Source: JACOTV01 sp964445135 (GTDB lineage Bacteria > Patescibacteriota > Microgenomatia > UBA1406 > GWC2-37-13). From it: DNA of 13,520 nt. Positions 5,989-12,691 of the stretch are shown here, one piece after another. The stretch is from the NCBI GenBank assembly GCA_964445135.1, contig CAYUJW010000027.1, positions 1 through 13,520 of the forward strand. Reading direction: 5' to 3'. The notes under the pieces are model-generated. The model was not told where the DNA came from. It did not search any database and saw only the letters and a list, made by a program, of their open reading frames with translations. Position numbers and translations under genes: made by a program. Each line of letters starts with the position of its first letter. Position 1 is the first letter of the stretch.

Positions 5989-6018
5989 TTGACTTTATAC
6001 ATATTTTATACATATACT
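5989..6018 (+). promoter_or_regulatory. Promoter of the tasA1 gene with tandem operator-like repeats
   Basis: TTGACT (5989-5994), an 18-bp spacer, and TATACT (6013-6018). Two perfect copies of the 11-mer TTTATACATAT stand head to tail at 5994-6004 and 6005-6015, filling the spacer; each holds the octamer ATACATAT (5997-6004, 6008-6015). The 11-bp step puts both on the same DNA face. A further octamer at 6074-6081 overlaps the tasA1 start codon. The leader would be about 55 nt, longer than elsewhere in the window; a second weak -10, TACTAT (6058-6063), could give a short leader. Confidence 0.6.
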
Positions 6019-6079
6019 CAATGTATTACTTAAAATTCGTAATGAGCAACAAACTCTTACTATCCCTTTTTATATACAT

Positions 6080-6685
6080 ATGAAAAATAAACGACTCATG
6101 CTCAGCATCGTCCTCATTGTCCTCGTGGCAGGCGGAGCGATGGCCGGCACCTATGCATTCTTTACCGCACAACGTACAGCCAGCACCAATCGATTCACGG
6201 CAGGTACGCTTGACTTGAACGTAACTTCAAACAATATCGCAAACGATCCCTTTGTCATCGACAACGTTGGCGAAAACGGTGATATCACGGGTGAAAAGAC
6301 ATACACCGTTCGAAACACGGGCTCACTCCCTGGCCGCCTCAGCCTCCGATTAAACAACGTTGCCAATCTTGACAATGGATGTAATGATCAGGAAAAAGAG
6401 TTTGAGCCAGCATGCGAAAGCGATAACGCAGGTGAACTCGGAAGCGAGATTGATTTGCGCGTTCAGCTTGATGGCACAGATGTTGCCAACTCAACCCTGA
6501 CTGCGGCCAATCAGGCCTCCTTGGGCACACAGTGGGACGCCTTAAATGCAGTCACCATTGCACCAAACGCAACACGAACCATTCGGGTATATTGGTCAAC
6601 ACCAGGCGCCGATTATGACAACACAATCCAAAGCGACAGCGTGACATTTGATATGAATTTCCGCCTCGCACAACAGACCAACTAA
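6080..6685 (+). CDS. TasA/camelysin-family exported protein 1 (SipW-type signal peptide)
   Basis: 201 residues. The N-terminus has a short basic stretch, a hydrophobic segment (6-24), then GTYAFFTAQRTASTNRFTAGTLDL, which is typical of SipW-dependent signal peptides of TasA, CalY and related proteins; cleavage is likely near residues 23-27. The mature part is predicted beta-rich, with KTYTVRNTGSLPGRLSLRL (73-91) and an acidic loop with two cysteines (Cys101, Cys112) that could form a disulfide. TasA-type proteins build extracellular fibres or surface coats, so that is the inferred role. Shorter than Bacillus TasA (261 residues). No Shine-Dalgarno site is seen before the ATG. A strong terminator follows and the matching peptidase gene is next. 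Confidence 0.88.
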   Translation: MKNKRLMLSIVLIVLVAGGAMAGTYAFFTAQRTASTNRFTAGTLDLNVTSNNIANDPFVIDNVGENGDITGEKTYTVRNTGSLPGRLSLRLNNVANLDNGCNDQEKEFEPACESDNAGELGSEIDLRVQLDGTDVANSTLTAANQASLGTQWDALNAVTIAPNATRTIRVYWSTPGADYDNTIQSDSVTFDMNFRLAQQTN

Positions 6686-6711
6686 TAAGCGTTTCTAAAA
6701 TACGCATATTC

Positions 6712-6753
6712 AAAGAGGCGCTTTTGCCACAAAAGCGCCTCTTTTGATTTTTT
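6712..6753 (+). terminator. Strong intrinsic terminator between tasA1 and sipW1
   Basis: A perfect 15-bp stem (6712-6726 with 6730-6744), a 3-base loop CCA, and then TGATTTTTT (T-run 6748-6753). The stem core is GAGGCGCTTTTG/CAAAAGCGCCTC. It sits between tasA1 and the signal peptidase, with no obvious new promoter before the latter, so partial readthrough would give much more substrate than peptidase mRNA. Confidence 0.93.
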
Positions 6754-6783
6754 AAGTTGCAACTCATATCCCCATCACCACTT

Positions 6784-7272
6784 ATGAAATTTATTCAAAT
6801 CACCCTTGATATTGCCTCTTGGATCGTGCTTGGCATCATCATTTTGATGGTTGCGGTGACTGTTGGCTCAAACACCAACATGGCCGGCGGCTACCGATCA
6901 TTTCTCGTCCAATCAGGATCAATGGAACCAACGATCATGACGGGCGACATCATCATTGTTCAGAAGAAAACGGTATACACAACCGGCGATGTCGTCACGT
7001 TTGATGAGGGAGGTCGTATCGTAACACACCGCATTATACGTGAAAGTGGATCAGACCAAGAGCAAACATATGAAACCAAAGGTGATGCCAACCGATCGGC
7101 CGACGAAGCAACTATCACGCGAGAAGATATCGTTGGTGCCGTCAGCTTTACGATCCCCAAACTCGGCTATATGGTTGCATTTGCCAAGTCGCTTCCTGGG
7201 CTCATCGTACTCATCCTCATTCCAGCAATCATGCTTGTTGTCAATGAGTTGGTCAAAACAAAAAAGGACTAA
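6784..7272 (+). CDS. Signal peptidase I, SipW-like (Ser/His type) 1
   Basis: A 162-residue membrane peptidase of family S26B, the archaeal/ER type. Transmembrane segments lie at about 8-28 and 133-154, with the catalytic domain between. The motif QSGSMEPT places the nucleophile at Ser46; RIVTHRII gives His82, used in place of the Lys of ordinary bacterial LepB; KGDANRSAD holds Asp101 and Asp107. In Bacillus, SipW of this type cleaves TasA and TapA, so the TasA-like neighbours are the likely substrates. The start ATG (6784) is chosen over one at 6757 because MKFIQITL begins the membrane segment directly and the earlier ATG is closer to the terminator. The stop codon is directly followed by the next ATG (7273). 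Confidence 0.92.
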   Translation: MKFIQITLDIASWIVLGIIILMVAVTVGSNTNMAGGYRSFLVQSGSMEPTIMTGDIIIVQKKTVYTTGDVVTFDEGGRIVTHRIIRESGSDQEQTYETKGDANRSADEATITREDIVGAVSFTIPKLGYMVAFAKSLPGLIVLILIPAIMLVVNELVKTKKD

Positions 7273-7854
7273 ATGCGTAGCCTCAGAATAGAGCTTATTT
7301 CCTGTTTTGCACTTCTTTTAGGGCTCTTTCTGCTGCACACCGGCTATACGAGTGCAGATATTTTCGCAGAGCGTCGCATCGCGTCACACATTCGCGCGAC
7401 AACTCTTGCCATGGGTGTCTTGCAAAGCGCAAATAACAGGGAGGCTGATCGCATGTTTGCAACCGATGACATGGTGTTTGATGGGTTTGATGTTGCTGCG
7501 CTTCGCGTAAAAAAACTGGGAAAAATGGGGTTTAAGTATCGCATCTCACCTCACGATATGTCAGGAGACAGCGCGCTTTGTGAAGCATTGGACATTGAAG
7601 TTTGGAAGAAAACAGATGTCGTATATGCTGGGAAATTAACCGATATGATCGTTGACTCAACGCTTACCACATCCAAACCGGATGATTGGATATTTTTGCT
7701 AAGCTTAGGGTCAGATGACGCAGCACTTAAGGATAAGTCATGCACATTCGATATACGTTTCAAGACATATAATGGGAATAATGTCGAATCAACAAGCGGT
7801 TTTTTCAGCAGACGCTACATCCACAACAGAGTTTCGACAGCTCAAAACTGGTAA
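7273..7854 (+). CDS. TasA/camelysin-like exported protein 2 (divergent)
   Basis: 193 residues. An N-terminal hydrophobic segment (about 8-24) is followed by TGYTSADIFAERRIASHIRATTL, which has the place and rough shape of a SipW-type signal region but lacks the usual aromatic-Phe-Thr-Asp pattern. The mature part, with SALCEALDIEVWKK...VVYAGKL (100-121), resembles a pattern seen in camelysin-family proteins. Two cysteines, Cys103 and Cys157, could pair. The start codon touches the stop of sipW1 with no gap, indicating translational coupling. It is likely a second substrate, perhaps a minor or base subunit, of one of the two flanking peptidases. The family assignment is weaker than for protein 1. 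Confidence 0.68.
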   Translation: MRSLRIELISCFALLLGLFLLHTGYTSADIFAERRIASHIRATTLAMGVLQSANNREADRMFATDDMVFDGFDVAALRVKKLGKMGFKYRISPHDMSGDSALCEALDIEVWKKTDVVYAGKLTDMIVDSTLTTSKPDDWIFLLSLGSDDAALKDKSCTFDIRFKTYNGNNVESTSGFFSRRYIHNRVSTAQNW

Positions 7855-7867
7855 TCTTAACATGCAC

Positions 7868-7873
7868 TATAGT
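7868..7873 (+). promoter_or_regulatory. Possible internal -10 box before sipW2
   Basis: TATAGT five bases before the ATG at 7879, so the expected start of transcription (about 7880) would fall on the start codon, giving a leaderless mRNA. No good -35 is seen. Readthrough from upstream is equally possible. Confidence 0.3.
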
Positions 7874-7878
7874 CGCCT

Positions 7879-8397
7879 ATGAAAAATGTAAGAAAATTTT
7901 GTGATTCCCCCGCCTACTATTGGCTCATTGCCTTATTTATTTGTTACTCATTTGCGGTAGCATTGCTCACCACCGATCGGTTTTCGTGGCGTTTTCTCAC
8001 CAACGAAGGTGGCTCAATGCTCCCGCTTATTCAGCCACATGCCTTGGTCCTTATCAAGCAAGAACATGACGCCTCATATGAAGTTGGCGACGTTGTCGCA
8101 TACATGTCTCACCTTGACGCCGACAAGCCAATCATCGTGACACATCGACTCATTGGAATTGGCGGGAATGTATATGTTGCCAAAGGAGACAACAATCAGT
8201 CGGCGGATTCAGAAATCATCATTCCTCGTCGCATTATTGGCCGAACCGTGGTGATTATTCCTTATATTGGCGCACTTATTAAAACAACAAAAACACCCCT
8301 TGGATCGCTCATTTTTTTCATCCTACCCGCTGCGTATTTTATTTCACAAGAAGTGCGTCGCGTCCTGCGTCTCACAAAAAAATCAACACGCACATAG
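7879..8397 (+). CDS. Signal peptidase I, SipW-like (Ser/His type) 2
   Basis: A 172-residue second S26B-type peptidase. Transmembrane segments lie at about 13-31 and 140-157. The active site is complete: EGGSMLPLI with Ser46, IIVTHRLIG with His89, and KGDNNQSAD with Asp104 and Asp110. It differs clearly from sipW1 (GGSMLP in place of SGSMEP), so this is not a recent duplication. Its place right after TasA-like protein 2 suggests one peptidase for each substrate, though cross-use cannot be excluded. It ends 14 bp from the stop of the convergent gene on the other strand. Confidence 0.92.
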   Translation: MKNVRKFCDSPAYYWLIALFICYSFAVALLTTDRFSWRFLTNEGGSMLPLIQPHALVLIKQEHDASYEVGDVVAYMSHLDADKPIIVTHRLIGIGGNVYVAKGDNNQSADSEIIIPRRIIGRTVVIIPYIGALIKTTKTPLGSLIFFILPAAYFISQEVRRVLRLTKKSTRT

Positions 8398-8402
8398 TGT
8401 GC
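8376..8402 (-). terminator. Possible terminator for the leftward beta-sandwich gene
   Basis: On the minus strand, GCACA-CTA-TGTGC (8390-8402) forms a 5-bp stem, followed after seven bases by a run of T (8376-8382). The stem is short, so this is tentative. The loop contains the sipW2 stop codon on the other strand. Confidence 0.3.
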
Positions 8403-8411
8403 CCATGGGTA

Positions 8412-9338
8412 TTAGTCGCGGCCCGGAAGCGCGGGCTTCTTGATGAATCCATACCATGAGATAAGAAAGCATATAAGCATCACCACGCTCCAAAATATCA
8501 TAAGCGGGCAGAGTGGATTTGTCGCAGAGTACACATATCGTATGCCGTGCCAGACCTGTAGACAATGGCCATGAAACATGAGAAATAGTAGGTTTGTGCA
8601 AATAGCAATATGCGGGCTGTACCAGAGCGACAACTTACCTGCTCGTACGTAGGCAGCAAACAGCACATACGCCCCAACTTGCAGCAGATAAAATGGCCAC
8701 CAAACACAATGCGCACAAGATGGGGGTGGCGTTATGTGAGCCGCGGTAGTTCCTGTTGCTGCAGTCTGTGCCCCAAGAACTTCGCCATTTGGCGCTGAAA
8801 CCGTCTCCAACGGCCCGCCTTGCTCCAGCCTTAGTTGCACATCAAATATTCCACTTGCCCCCTGACATTCATTTGGCGTGGCATCGCTCATTTTGAGCGT
8901 AAATGTATAGAGGTGTGTGCTTCGTGGTTGAATCTGCCCAAGCTCAAAGCGCGCTTGGCCCGTAGCAAGGGCCTTAATTGGAGCGTTTGCAAGGAATCTG
9001 CCTCCATCAGATCGAGTGGCCGACAATTGCATATACTGCTCAATCGCACAGGTGCTTTGGCTTGATTTGATAGGACGCAGTGAGCCGGCAAGCGTTAAAA
9101 CGGTGGTTTGTGCGCTATTTGTAACGCGAAGCTGACTCGATTGTTCGCGCCCTGGAGCATAAAGAAATGATGAGGCGGGAAACAACGATGGGATAGTTGA
9201 GGGCGTACAATTTCGCGTGTCACACTCTATCTCAATAGGAGTAGTTGCGGCATATGTTTTTGGAGTCAAGATAAAGAACGTAAGACATATGAGAAAGAGA
9301 GGTGCACAAATGAAGCGGGCAAATTTCATGCTATCCAT
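8412..9338 (-). CDS. Secreted/membrane protein with N-terminal beta-sandwich and three C-terminal membrane segments
   Basis: 308 residues (305 from a second ATG at 9329). A signal peptide covers about 1-30 (hydrophobic 11-25, ending KTYA-A). Residues 40-172 look like an immunoglobulin-like beta-sandwich: SSQLRVTNSAQTTVLTLAGSL, later FELGQIQPRSTHLYTFTLKM and ASGIFDVQLRLEQGG. This layout is like the accessory beta-sandwich proteins often found beside TasA-like genes, but that comparison is from memory of general patterns. A linker with GEVLGAQTAATG follows, then three hydrophobic segments at about 212-231, 242-262 and 275-299. Cysteines at 39, 44, 97 and 158 may form disulfides. It converges on the TasA/SipW operon, and may anchor or assemble the fibres. 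The function is inferred only. Confidence 0.6.
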   Translation of the reverse strand: MDSMKFARFICAPLFLICLTFFILTPKTYAATTPIEIECDTRNCTPSTIPSLFPASSFLYAPGREQSSQLRVTNSAQTTVLTLAGSLRPIKSSQSTCAIEQYMQLSATRSDGGRFLANAPIKALATGQARFELGQIQPRSTHLYTFTLKMSDATPNECQGASGIFDVQLRLEQGGPLETVSAPNGEVLGAQTAATGTTAAHITPPPSCAHCVWWPFYLLQVGAYVLFAAYVRAGKLSLWYSPHIAICTNLLFLMFHGHCLQVWHGIRYVYSATNPLCPLMIFWSVVMLICFLISWYGFIKKPALPGRD

Positions 9339-9373
9339 CGTACCACATATGGCGCCCGGCTGTCGTGGAGTGA

Positions 9374-10816
9374 TTACGGCTTGCGTTTAAACAAATACAA
9401 ATGCGTATATGCAGCAACAAGCTCGTGATCACCGTTGTTTTGTAAGTCTTTAATCAGTGACGTTTCGTATTCTTTTGATTCATAATTTCCAATTGCACGA
9501 TTCTGATTGATGATTGCGATAAATTCGGCGCTTTCTGTCGCGGCGGGAATTGTGTAGGCATGTTCTCGATGAGTAATGTGAGGACGTATCTCGCCCGATG
9601 CGCTCACCACTGCCCCTTCTGGAATTGCACGCAGCGCTTGCTCAAACGCGCGGTCCTCCTCTGTCACCTCATACACATAGCACCAGCATGCGGGAGTAAT
9701 GGGAAGCGGGCCGTAGAAGTAGTAGGTGTGCAATGTCATCACAAGAATGGAGGCGACGAGGAGATATTTCGTGATTTCTGCCGATCGGCGGCGATATCTG
9801 GCCACAAACCGCGTAACGTATCCAATAGCTACCATTGAACCAACAAGCAACCAGGGAAGAATGAGTGCATCGTAGTGCAAGTTGATTGAGCGCATCTGTC
9901 CATGATTACTCATGACATTGATCACAATTTCAACAATGGCGACAAGCACCCATGGCACACCAAACAACGGAATGATGCCAAATGGTTTGAGCAATAATTC
10001 ATAGTATTTGTGCGCTTCCGGGCTCTCTAAAATTCTAAAAAACACGTTGCGCACGGTGAACACTTCGGTGACTGTTTCTTCATTTGCGGTATACCAAGAA
10101 AGCGCCCAATGTGCATTTTGTGTACTAAAATGCTTCATCACAATAAATGTCATCGCCACAAACCAAACAAATCCAACAAATGCTGTGATGACCCCAACTC
10201 GCTTATCGCGCATAAACACACACATCAAGCATCCCATGATAAAGACGCTCAGGCCAACTGTTTCTTTGCTGGCCATGGCCAAAATCAGGCAGAGTGCAAA
10301 CCATCTCCACTTGGCCTTTAAGGCACAATATATCGCCCAAAATATCGCCACTTGCGCAATAATGACCGGGTGAAAATCGTATAAATTCGTCCACTGCTGT
10401 CCCGTGTTAAATAGGTAAATCACCACAAATGCGACTGACAAATCTCGGCGAGTGAGAAAATGGCGAGCGAGCAAATATACGGGGATCGCACCTGAGGCGA
10501 TGATTGCGCTTTGTGCAATAAGCAGCATTCGCACATCACTCCAGATGAGATAGAGCGGGGTCAAGAGAAGCAGTACGATATCTGCATGAATTGCAAAGCG
10601 CGAAATGCGAGATATCTCCCCCGATAATTCAAACCACCGTCCATTGAGGGTATTCCAAATCGTTTGATCCATGTTGCCCAAGTCAAAGCCGCTGGCAAAC
10701 GCATCGTGTCGCAGAATTGAAAAATACGAAAGCACCGCTGTGTATCCAATCATCAAAAGACCGATGATGATCGATGGCCAATGAATATGGATTTTTGTAA
10801 AGAGTGATTTCATCAT
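9374..10816 (-). CDS. DUF2079 polytopic membrane protein (possible GT-C-type glycosyltransferase)
   Basis: 480 residues with about nine to ten hydrophobic segments between 13 and 370 and a soluble tail of about 100 residues. The marks of DUF2079 are clear: FDLGNMDQTIWNTLNG (44-59), RFAIHADIVLLLLTPLYLIW (73-92), then GAIPVYLLAR and DFHP (147-150). These proteins share features with GT-C glycosyltransferases, whose acidic first-loop motif acts on lipid-linked sugars; here the first loop holds Asp38, Asp45 and Asp50. No substrate is known. Two ATGs stand side by side at the start (10814-10816 and 10811-10813); either may be used. The gene lies 116 bp after the hydrolase gene and 35 bp before the beta-sandwich gene, all leftward. 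It might glycosylate surface proteins, but that is only a guess from context. Confidence 0.85.
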   Translation of the reverse strand: MMKSLFTKIHIHWPSIIIGLLMIGYTAVLSYFSILRHDAFASGFDLGNMDQTIWNTLNGRWFELSGEISRISRFAIHADIVLLLLTPLYLIWSDVRMLLIAQSAIIASGAIPVYLLARHFLTRRDLSVAFVVIYLFNTGQQWTNLYDFHPVIIAQVAIFWAIYCALKAKWRWFALCLILAMASKETVGLSVFIMGCLMCVFMRDKRVGVITAFVGFVWFVAMTFIVMKHFSTQNAHWALSWYTANEETVTEVFTVRNVFFRILESPEAHKYYELLLKPFGIIPLFGVPWVLVAIVEIVINVMSNHGQMRSINLHYDALILPWLLVGSMVAIGYVTRFVARYRRRSAEITKYLLVASILVMTLHTYYFYGPLPITPACWCYVYEVTEEDRAFEQALRAIPEGAVVSASGEIRPHITHREHAYTIPAATESAEFIAIINQNRAIGNYESKEYETSLIKDLQNNGDHELVAAYTHLYLFKRKP

Positions 10817-10831
10817 GACGATATATGCTGT

Positions 10832-10837
10832 ATTGTA
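10832..10837 (-). promoter_or_regulatory. Putative -10 box of the DUF2079 gene
   Basis: TACAAT on the minus strand, 15 bp before the first ATG (10816). It implies a leader of about 10 nt. No convincing -35 is seen. Confidence 0.35.
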
Positions 10838-10849
10838 ACCGATGAATTA

Positions 10850-10909
10850 CTTCTTCCCACGCAATATGTAACTACCATGCGTCGTAAAAGACGCTATATG
10901 TGGGGGAAG
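10850..10909. other. Nested inverted repeat between the hydrolase and DUF2079 genes
   Basis: Outer arms CTTCCCAC (10853-10860) and GTGGGGGAAG (10900-10909) pair with a two-base bulge; an inner perfect stem GCGTC/GACGC (10879-10883, 10890-10894) has a 6-base loop. On the minus strand the inner loop reads TTTTAC. There is no closing T-run, so it may be a weak terminator for the hydrolase gene, an RNA processing site, or chance. Confidence 0.35.
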
Positions 10910-10932
10910 AGAATGTGCTGCAGTCAGACCAA

Positions 10933-12045
10933 TCACCGAGCGGCTCCCAGATGAGTTTTGTAAAAGTCGATCGTTCGCTGAATTGCCACATTAAACGATG
11001 CACCATCTATGTTGTGTCCGCCCGTATCATACTCATAAAATTCATGGGTCACGTCGGTCTTTTCAAGCGTCGCTTTCAAATCCCGACTGTAGCCTACGTC
11101 AACAACATCATCATCTACCGCATGATGTACCTGAAGCGCACCTTTTAAATCTGAAACATATGACGTTGGGGCTACCATTGACCAAAATGTGCTTTGCGCA
11201 CTCGGACTTCCGACTCGCTCAAACATTCGCTGACGCGAGGAGGCGCGGGGCGTCGCAACACTTGGCGGTCGATAGCTGTTATCACTGATGCGGTACTTCA
11301 AAAAGTCTTCATATGAATACACAGCGCCTGCCCATATCACAACGGCTGGAATTTCAGGACGCGCGGCAAATGCGCGCATGGTGACATTGCCCGCCATACT
11401 ATGCCCCCACAAGCCGATCTTGTCAGGATGCACTACGTCACTTGCCGCCAAGGCGGCGCGGGCGTTGAGTGTGTCGACAATATAATCTGACGAATAATAT
11501 GCCCCCGATGGCTCGCCTTCTGACTCCCCATTTCCCCTCAAATCAATCTTAAACACCACAAACCCAGCGCTTGCCAAACTATTCACATATGCCTCATACT
11601 TTTCAGTTGTTGCATAGATTGTTGGCGGGATATATCCATGCACAAACACCACGGCCGGCCATCCCCCTTGGGGCTTATCGCCCGTTGGAATAGTCAGCAG
11701 GCCATTTACCCGCAGCCCGTCGGAATCATAGGAGCTCAGGTATGAAGTATAGGATCCATTTTGTGCATACGTCTCCAGTTCACCAAGTTCGCTTTTATAG
11801 GTTCGATTGCGCAAATATTCAACGGTCATTTCGTAAAATGGACCAACTTGCTCAGACAGCTGTGTCACAACTTGTTCTGTGCCATCACCACGGCTTACCT
11901 CAATCTTCCTTTCCTGATCAACAGCGCGCGCCACAAGGAGCAAAAAGGCAGCAAGCACCACGCCAAATATGACGCCCCTTACCCCATTTGTTGGTGTATG
12001 GTACGTATTTTGAAGCGACGATTGTTGGGTTGGTAATGAGCTCAT
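10933..12045 (-). CDS. Membrane-anchored alpha/beta hydrolase (S9/prolyl oligopeptidase-like)
   Basis: 370 residues. One membrane segment (about 23-40) follows a polar 22-residue start, so the enzyme is likely outside the membrane, tethered by its N-terminus. A spacer region (41-125) leads into the alpha/beta hydrolase fold: VVFVHGYIPP (132-141) gives the oxyanion loop, GHSMAG places the nucleophile at Ser216, VDDDVV holds the acid (Asp311 likely), and GGHNIDG gives His344. The order and spacing are like S9 peptidases and acyl-esterases of the same fold; which substrate is cut cannot be told. The catalytic triad is complete. The promoter region faces the small cysteine-rich gene on the other strand, so the two are divergent. 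Confidence 0.88.
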   Translation of the reverse strand: MSSLPTQQSSLQNTYHTPTNGVRGVIFGVVLAAFLLLVARAVDQERKIEVSRGDGTEQVVTQLSEQVGPFYEMTVEYLRNRTYKSELGELETYAQNGSYTSYLSSYDSDGLRVNGLLTIPTGDKPQGGWPAVVFVHGYIPPTIYATTEKYEAYVNSLASAGFVVFKIDLRGNGESEGEPSGAYYSSDYIVDTLNARAALAASDVVHPDKIGLWGHSMAGNVTMRAFAARPEIPAVVIWAGAVYSYEDFLKYRISDNSYRPPSVATPRASSRQRMFERVGSPSAQSTFWSMVAPTSYVSDLKGALQVHHAVDDDVVDVGYSRDLKATLEKTDVTHEFYEYDTGGHNIDGASFNVAIQRTIDFYKTHLGAAR

Positions 12046-12063
12046 CGTATAAGTGTTGTGGTT

Positions 12064-12069
12064 ATTATA
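12064..12069 (-). promoter_or_regulatory. Putative -10 box of the hydrolase gene
   Basis: TATAAT on the minus strand, 18 bp before the ATG at 12045, implying a leader of about 12 nt. No clear -35. Confidence 0.45.
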
Positions 12070-12162
12070 CTCACATCATGCTGAAGACTGTCTGAAACGA
12101 ACAGACAGCAGACAAAAATAGTTTTATCATGCGCCCGCCTTAAGCAAAATATAAGCCAAGAG

Positions 12163-12168
12163 TATGAT
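12163..12168 (+). promoter_or_regulatory. Possible -10 box of the small cysteine-rich gene
   Basis: TATGAT, 14 bp before the ATG at 12183. It would give a leader of about 8 nt, in line with other genes here. The -35 region is weak. Confidence 0.3.
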
Positions 12169-12182
12169 ACTATCAATGCATC

Positions 12183-12353
12183 ATGAAAACCAACACACTC
12201 CTTGTTCTGGCTGCCATACTTCTGACTGGAATCATTGCGTATCAAATTGCAGCAAGACAATTGCTGCTTAAAAAAACCACAGATACCTGTGCGGGTAAAA
12301 CATGTATGCAGCCTCGTGGAACGTGTGCTCCCGGCAAAAAATGCACGCAATAA
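12183..12353 (+). CDS. Small cysteine-rich membrane-anchored or secreted protein, 56 residues
   Basis: An open frame too short for most gene callers: ATG at 12183, TAA at 12351-12353. The protein opens MKTNTLLVLAAILLTGIIAY, a basic residue followed by a clear hydrophobic segment (about 5-22), then a basic linker (QIAARQLLLKK), then a short tail with four cysteines at 36, 41, 48 and 54 among Gly, Pro and Lys. A signal-anchor plus a small disulfide-bonded outer tail is the simplest reading; metal binding by the four cysteines is another. It is not a lipoprotein: no Cys follows the hydrophobic part within a lipobox. It has a possible -10 box and stands alone between two leftward/repeat regions. 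No family is recognised. The main doubt is its short length. Confidence 0.55.
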   Translation: MKTNTLLVLAAILLTGIIAYQIAARQLLLKKTTDTCAGKTCMQPRGTCAPGKKCTQ

Positions 12354-12393
12354 GAAATAGTGGTAAGAAGTTAGCCATTCCGCGCCCCCTTTG

Positions 12394-12419
12394 TTATCCC
12401 GCTAATAGTGGGAGTCCAG
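12394..12419. repeat. Degenerate copy of the CATTCCCGC palindromic element
   Basis: TATCCCGC...GTGGGAGTCCAG, followed by CTGT and GATGTG, matches 20-60 with several changes (ATTCCC to TATCCC, GGGAAT to GGGAGT). It is an older, decayed copy and lies next to the left half-copy of the GTTTGGC element, the same arrangement as at the window start. Confidence 0.55.
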
Positions 12420-12476
12420 CTGTCCTGAGATGTGAGCAATCGTGTTCTCACCGACAACCGTCATCTTCCTTTTTTT

Positions 12477-12507
12477 GTTTGGCGTATTTTTCTCTGTGGC
12501 CGCCTGT
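12477..12507 (+). repeat. GTTTGGC element, left half-copy before the N gap
   Basis: The first 31 bp of the 70-bp core, in the orientation of copy A, cut by the run of N. The preceding AACCGTCATCTTCC (12455-12470) matches, as reverse complement, the sequence beside copy B, so the repeat unit is longer than the 70-bp core. Confidence 0.75.
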
Positions 12508-12517
12508 NNNNNNNNNN
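12508..12517. other. Assembly gap (10 N)
   Basis: Ten unknown bases in the middle of two oppositely oriented copies of the GTTTGGC element. Missing parts of both copies would need about 50 bp or more, so the true gap is probably not 10 bp. Confidence 0.95.
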
Positions 12518-12577
12518 TTTTTCCAACTTGGCGAATACACCCATACAAGGTCGCCACGCAGGAAAAATACGCCAAAC
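12518..12577 (-). repeat. GTTTGGC element, right copy after the N gap (end missing)
   Basis: Matches copy B from its TTTTTCCAACTTG to GCCAAAC (12571-12577), with two extra bases and several changes. The first 12 bp of the element are missing into the gap. With the left half-copy it makes an inverted pair. The sequence 12578-12691 beyond it contains no gene; TATAGT at 12674-12679 may be the -10 of the next gene. Confidence 0.75.
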
Positions 12578-12691
12578 AAAAAAGTGGCTTGGGAATATGT
12601 AAATAGTAAGAAGGGGAATTTATTTTCTTAAGAGCTACCCAATGTTTGGCAATATTGGTACAATTGACACGCATATAGTTGCGCATCACTC

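Noticed and set aside
10876..10953. 25-codon rightward frame MRRKRRYMWGKRM...
   Set aside because: It lies over the inverted repeat and overlaps the end of the hydrolase gene; its basic start looks like bL36-type proteins only superficially, without Cys/His zinc motifs.
12046..12350. Leftward frame opposite the small cysteine-rich gene
   Set aside because: It has no recognisable domain and ends within the start of the hydrolase promoter region; composition looks like an antisense shadow.
12302..12631. Rightward 109-codon frame crossing the N gap
   Set aside because: It is made of repeat sequence and unknown bases and overlaps the small cysteine-rich gene in another frame.
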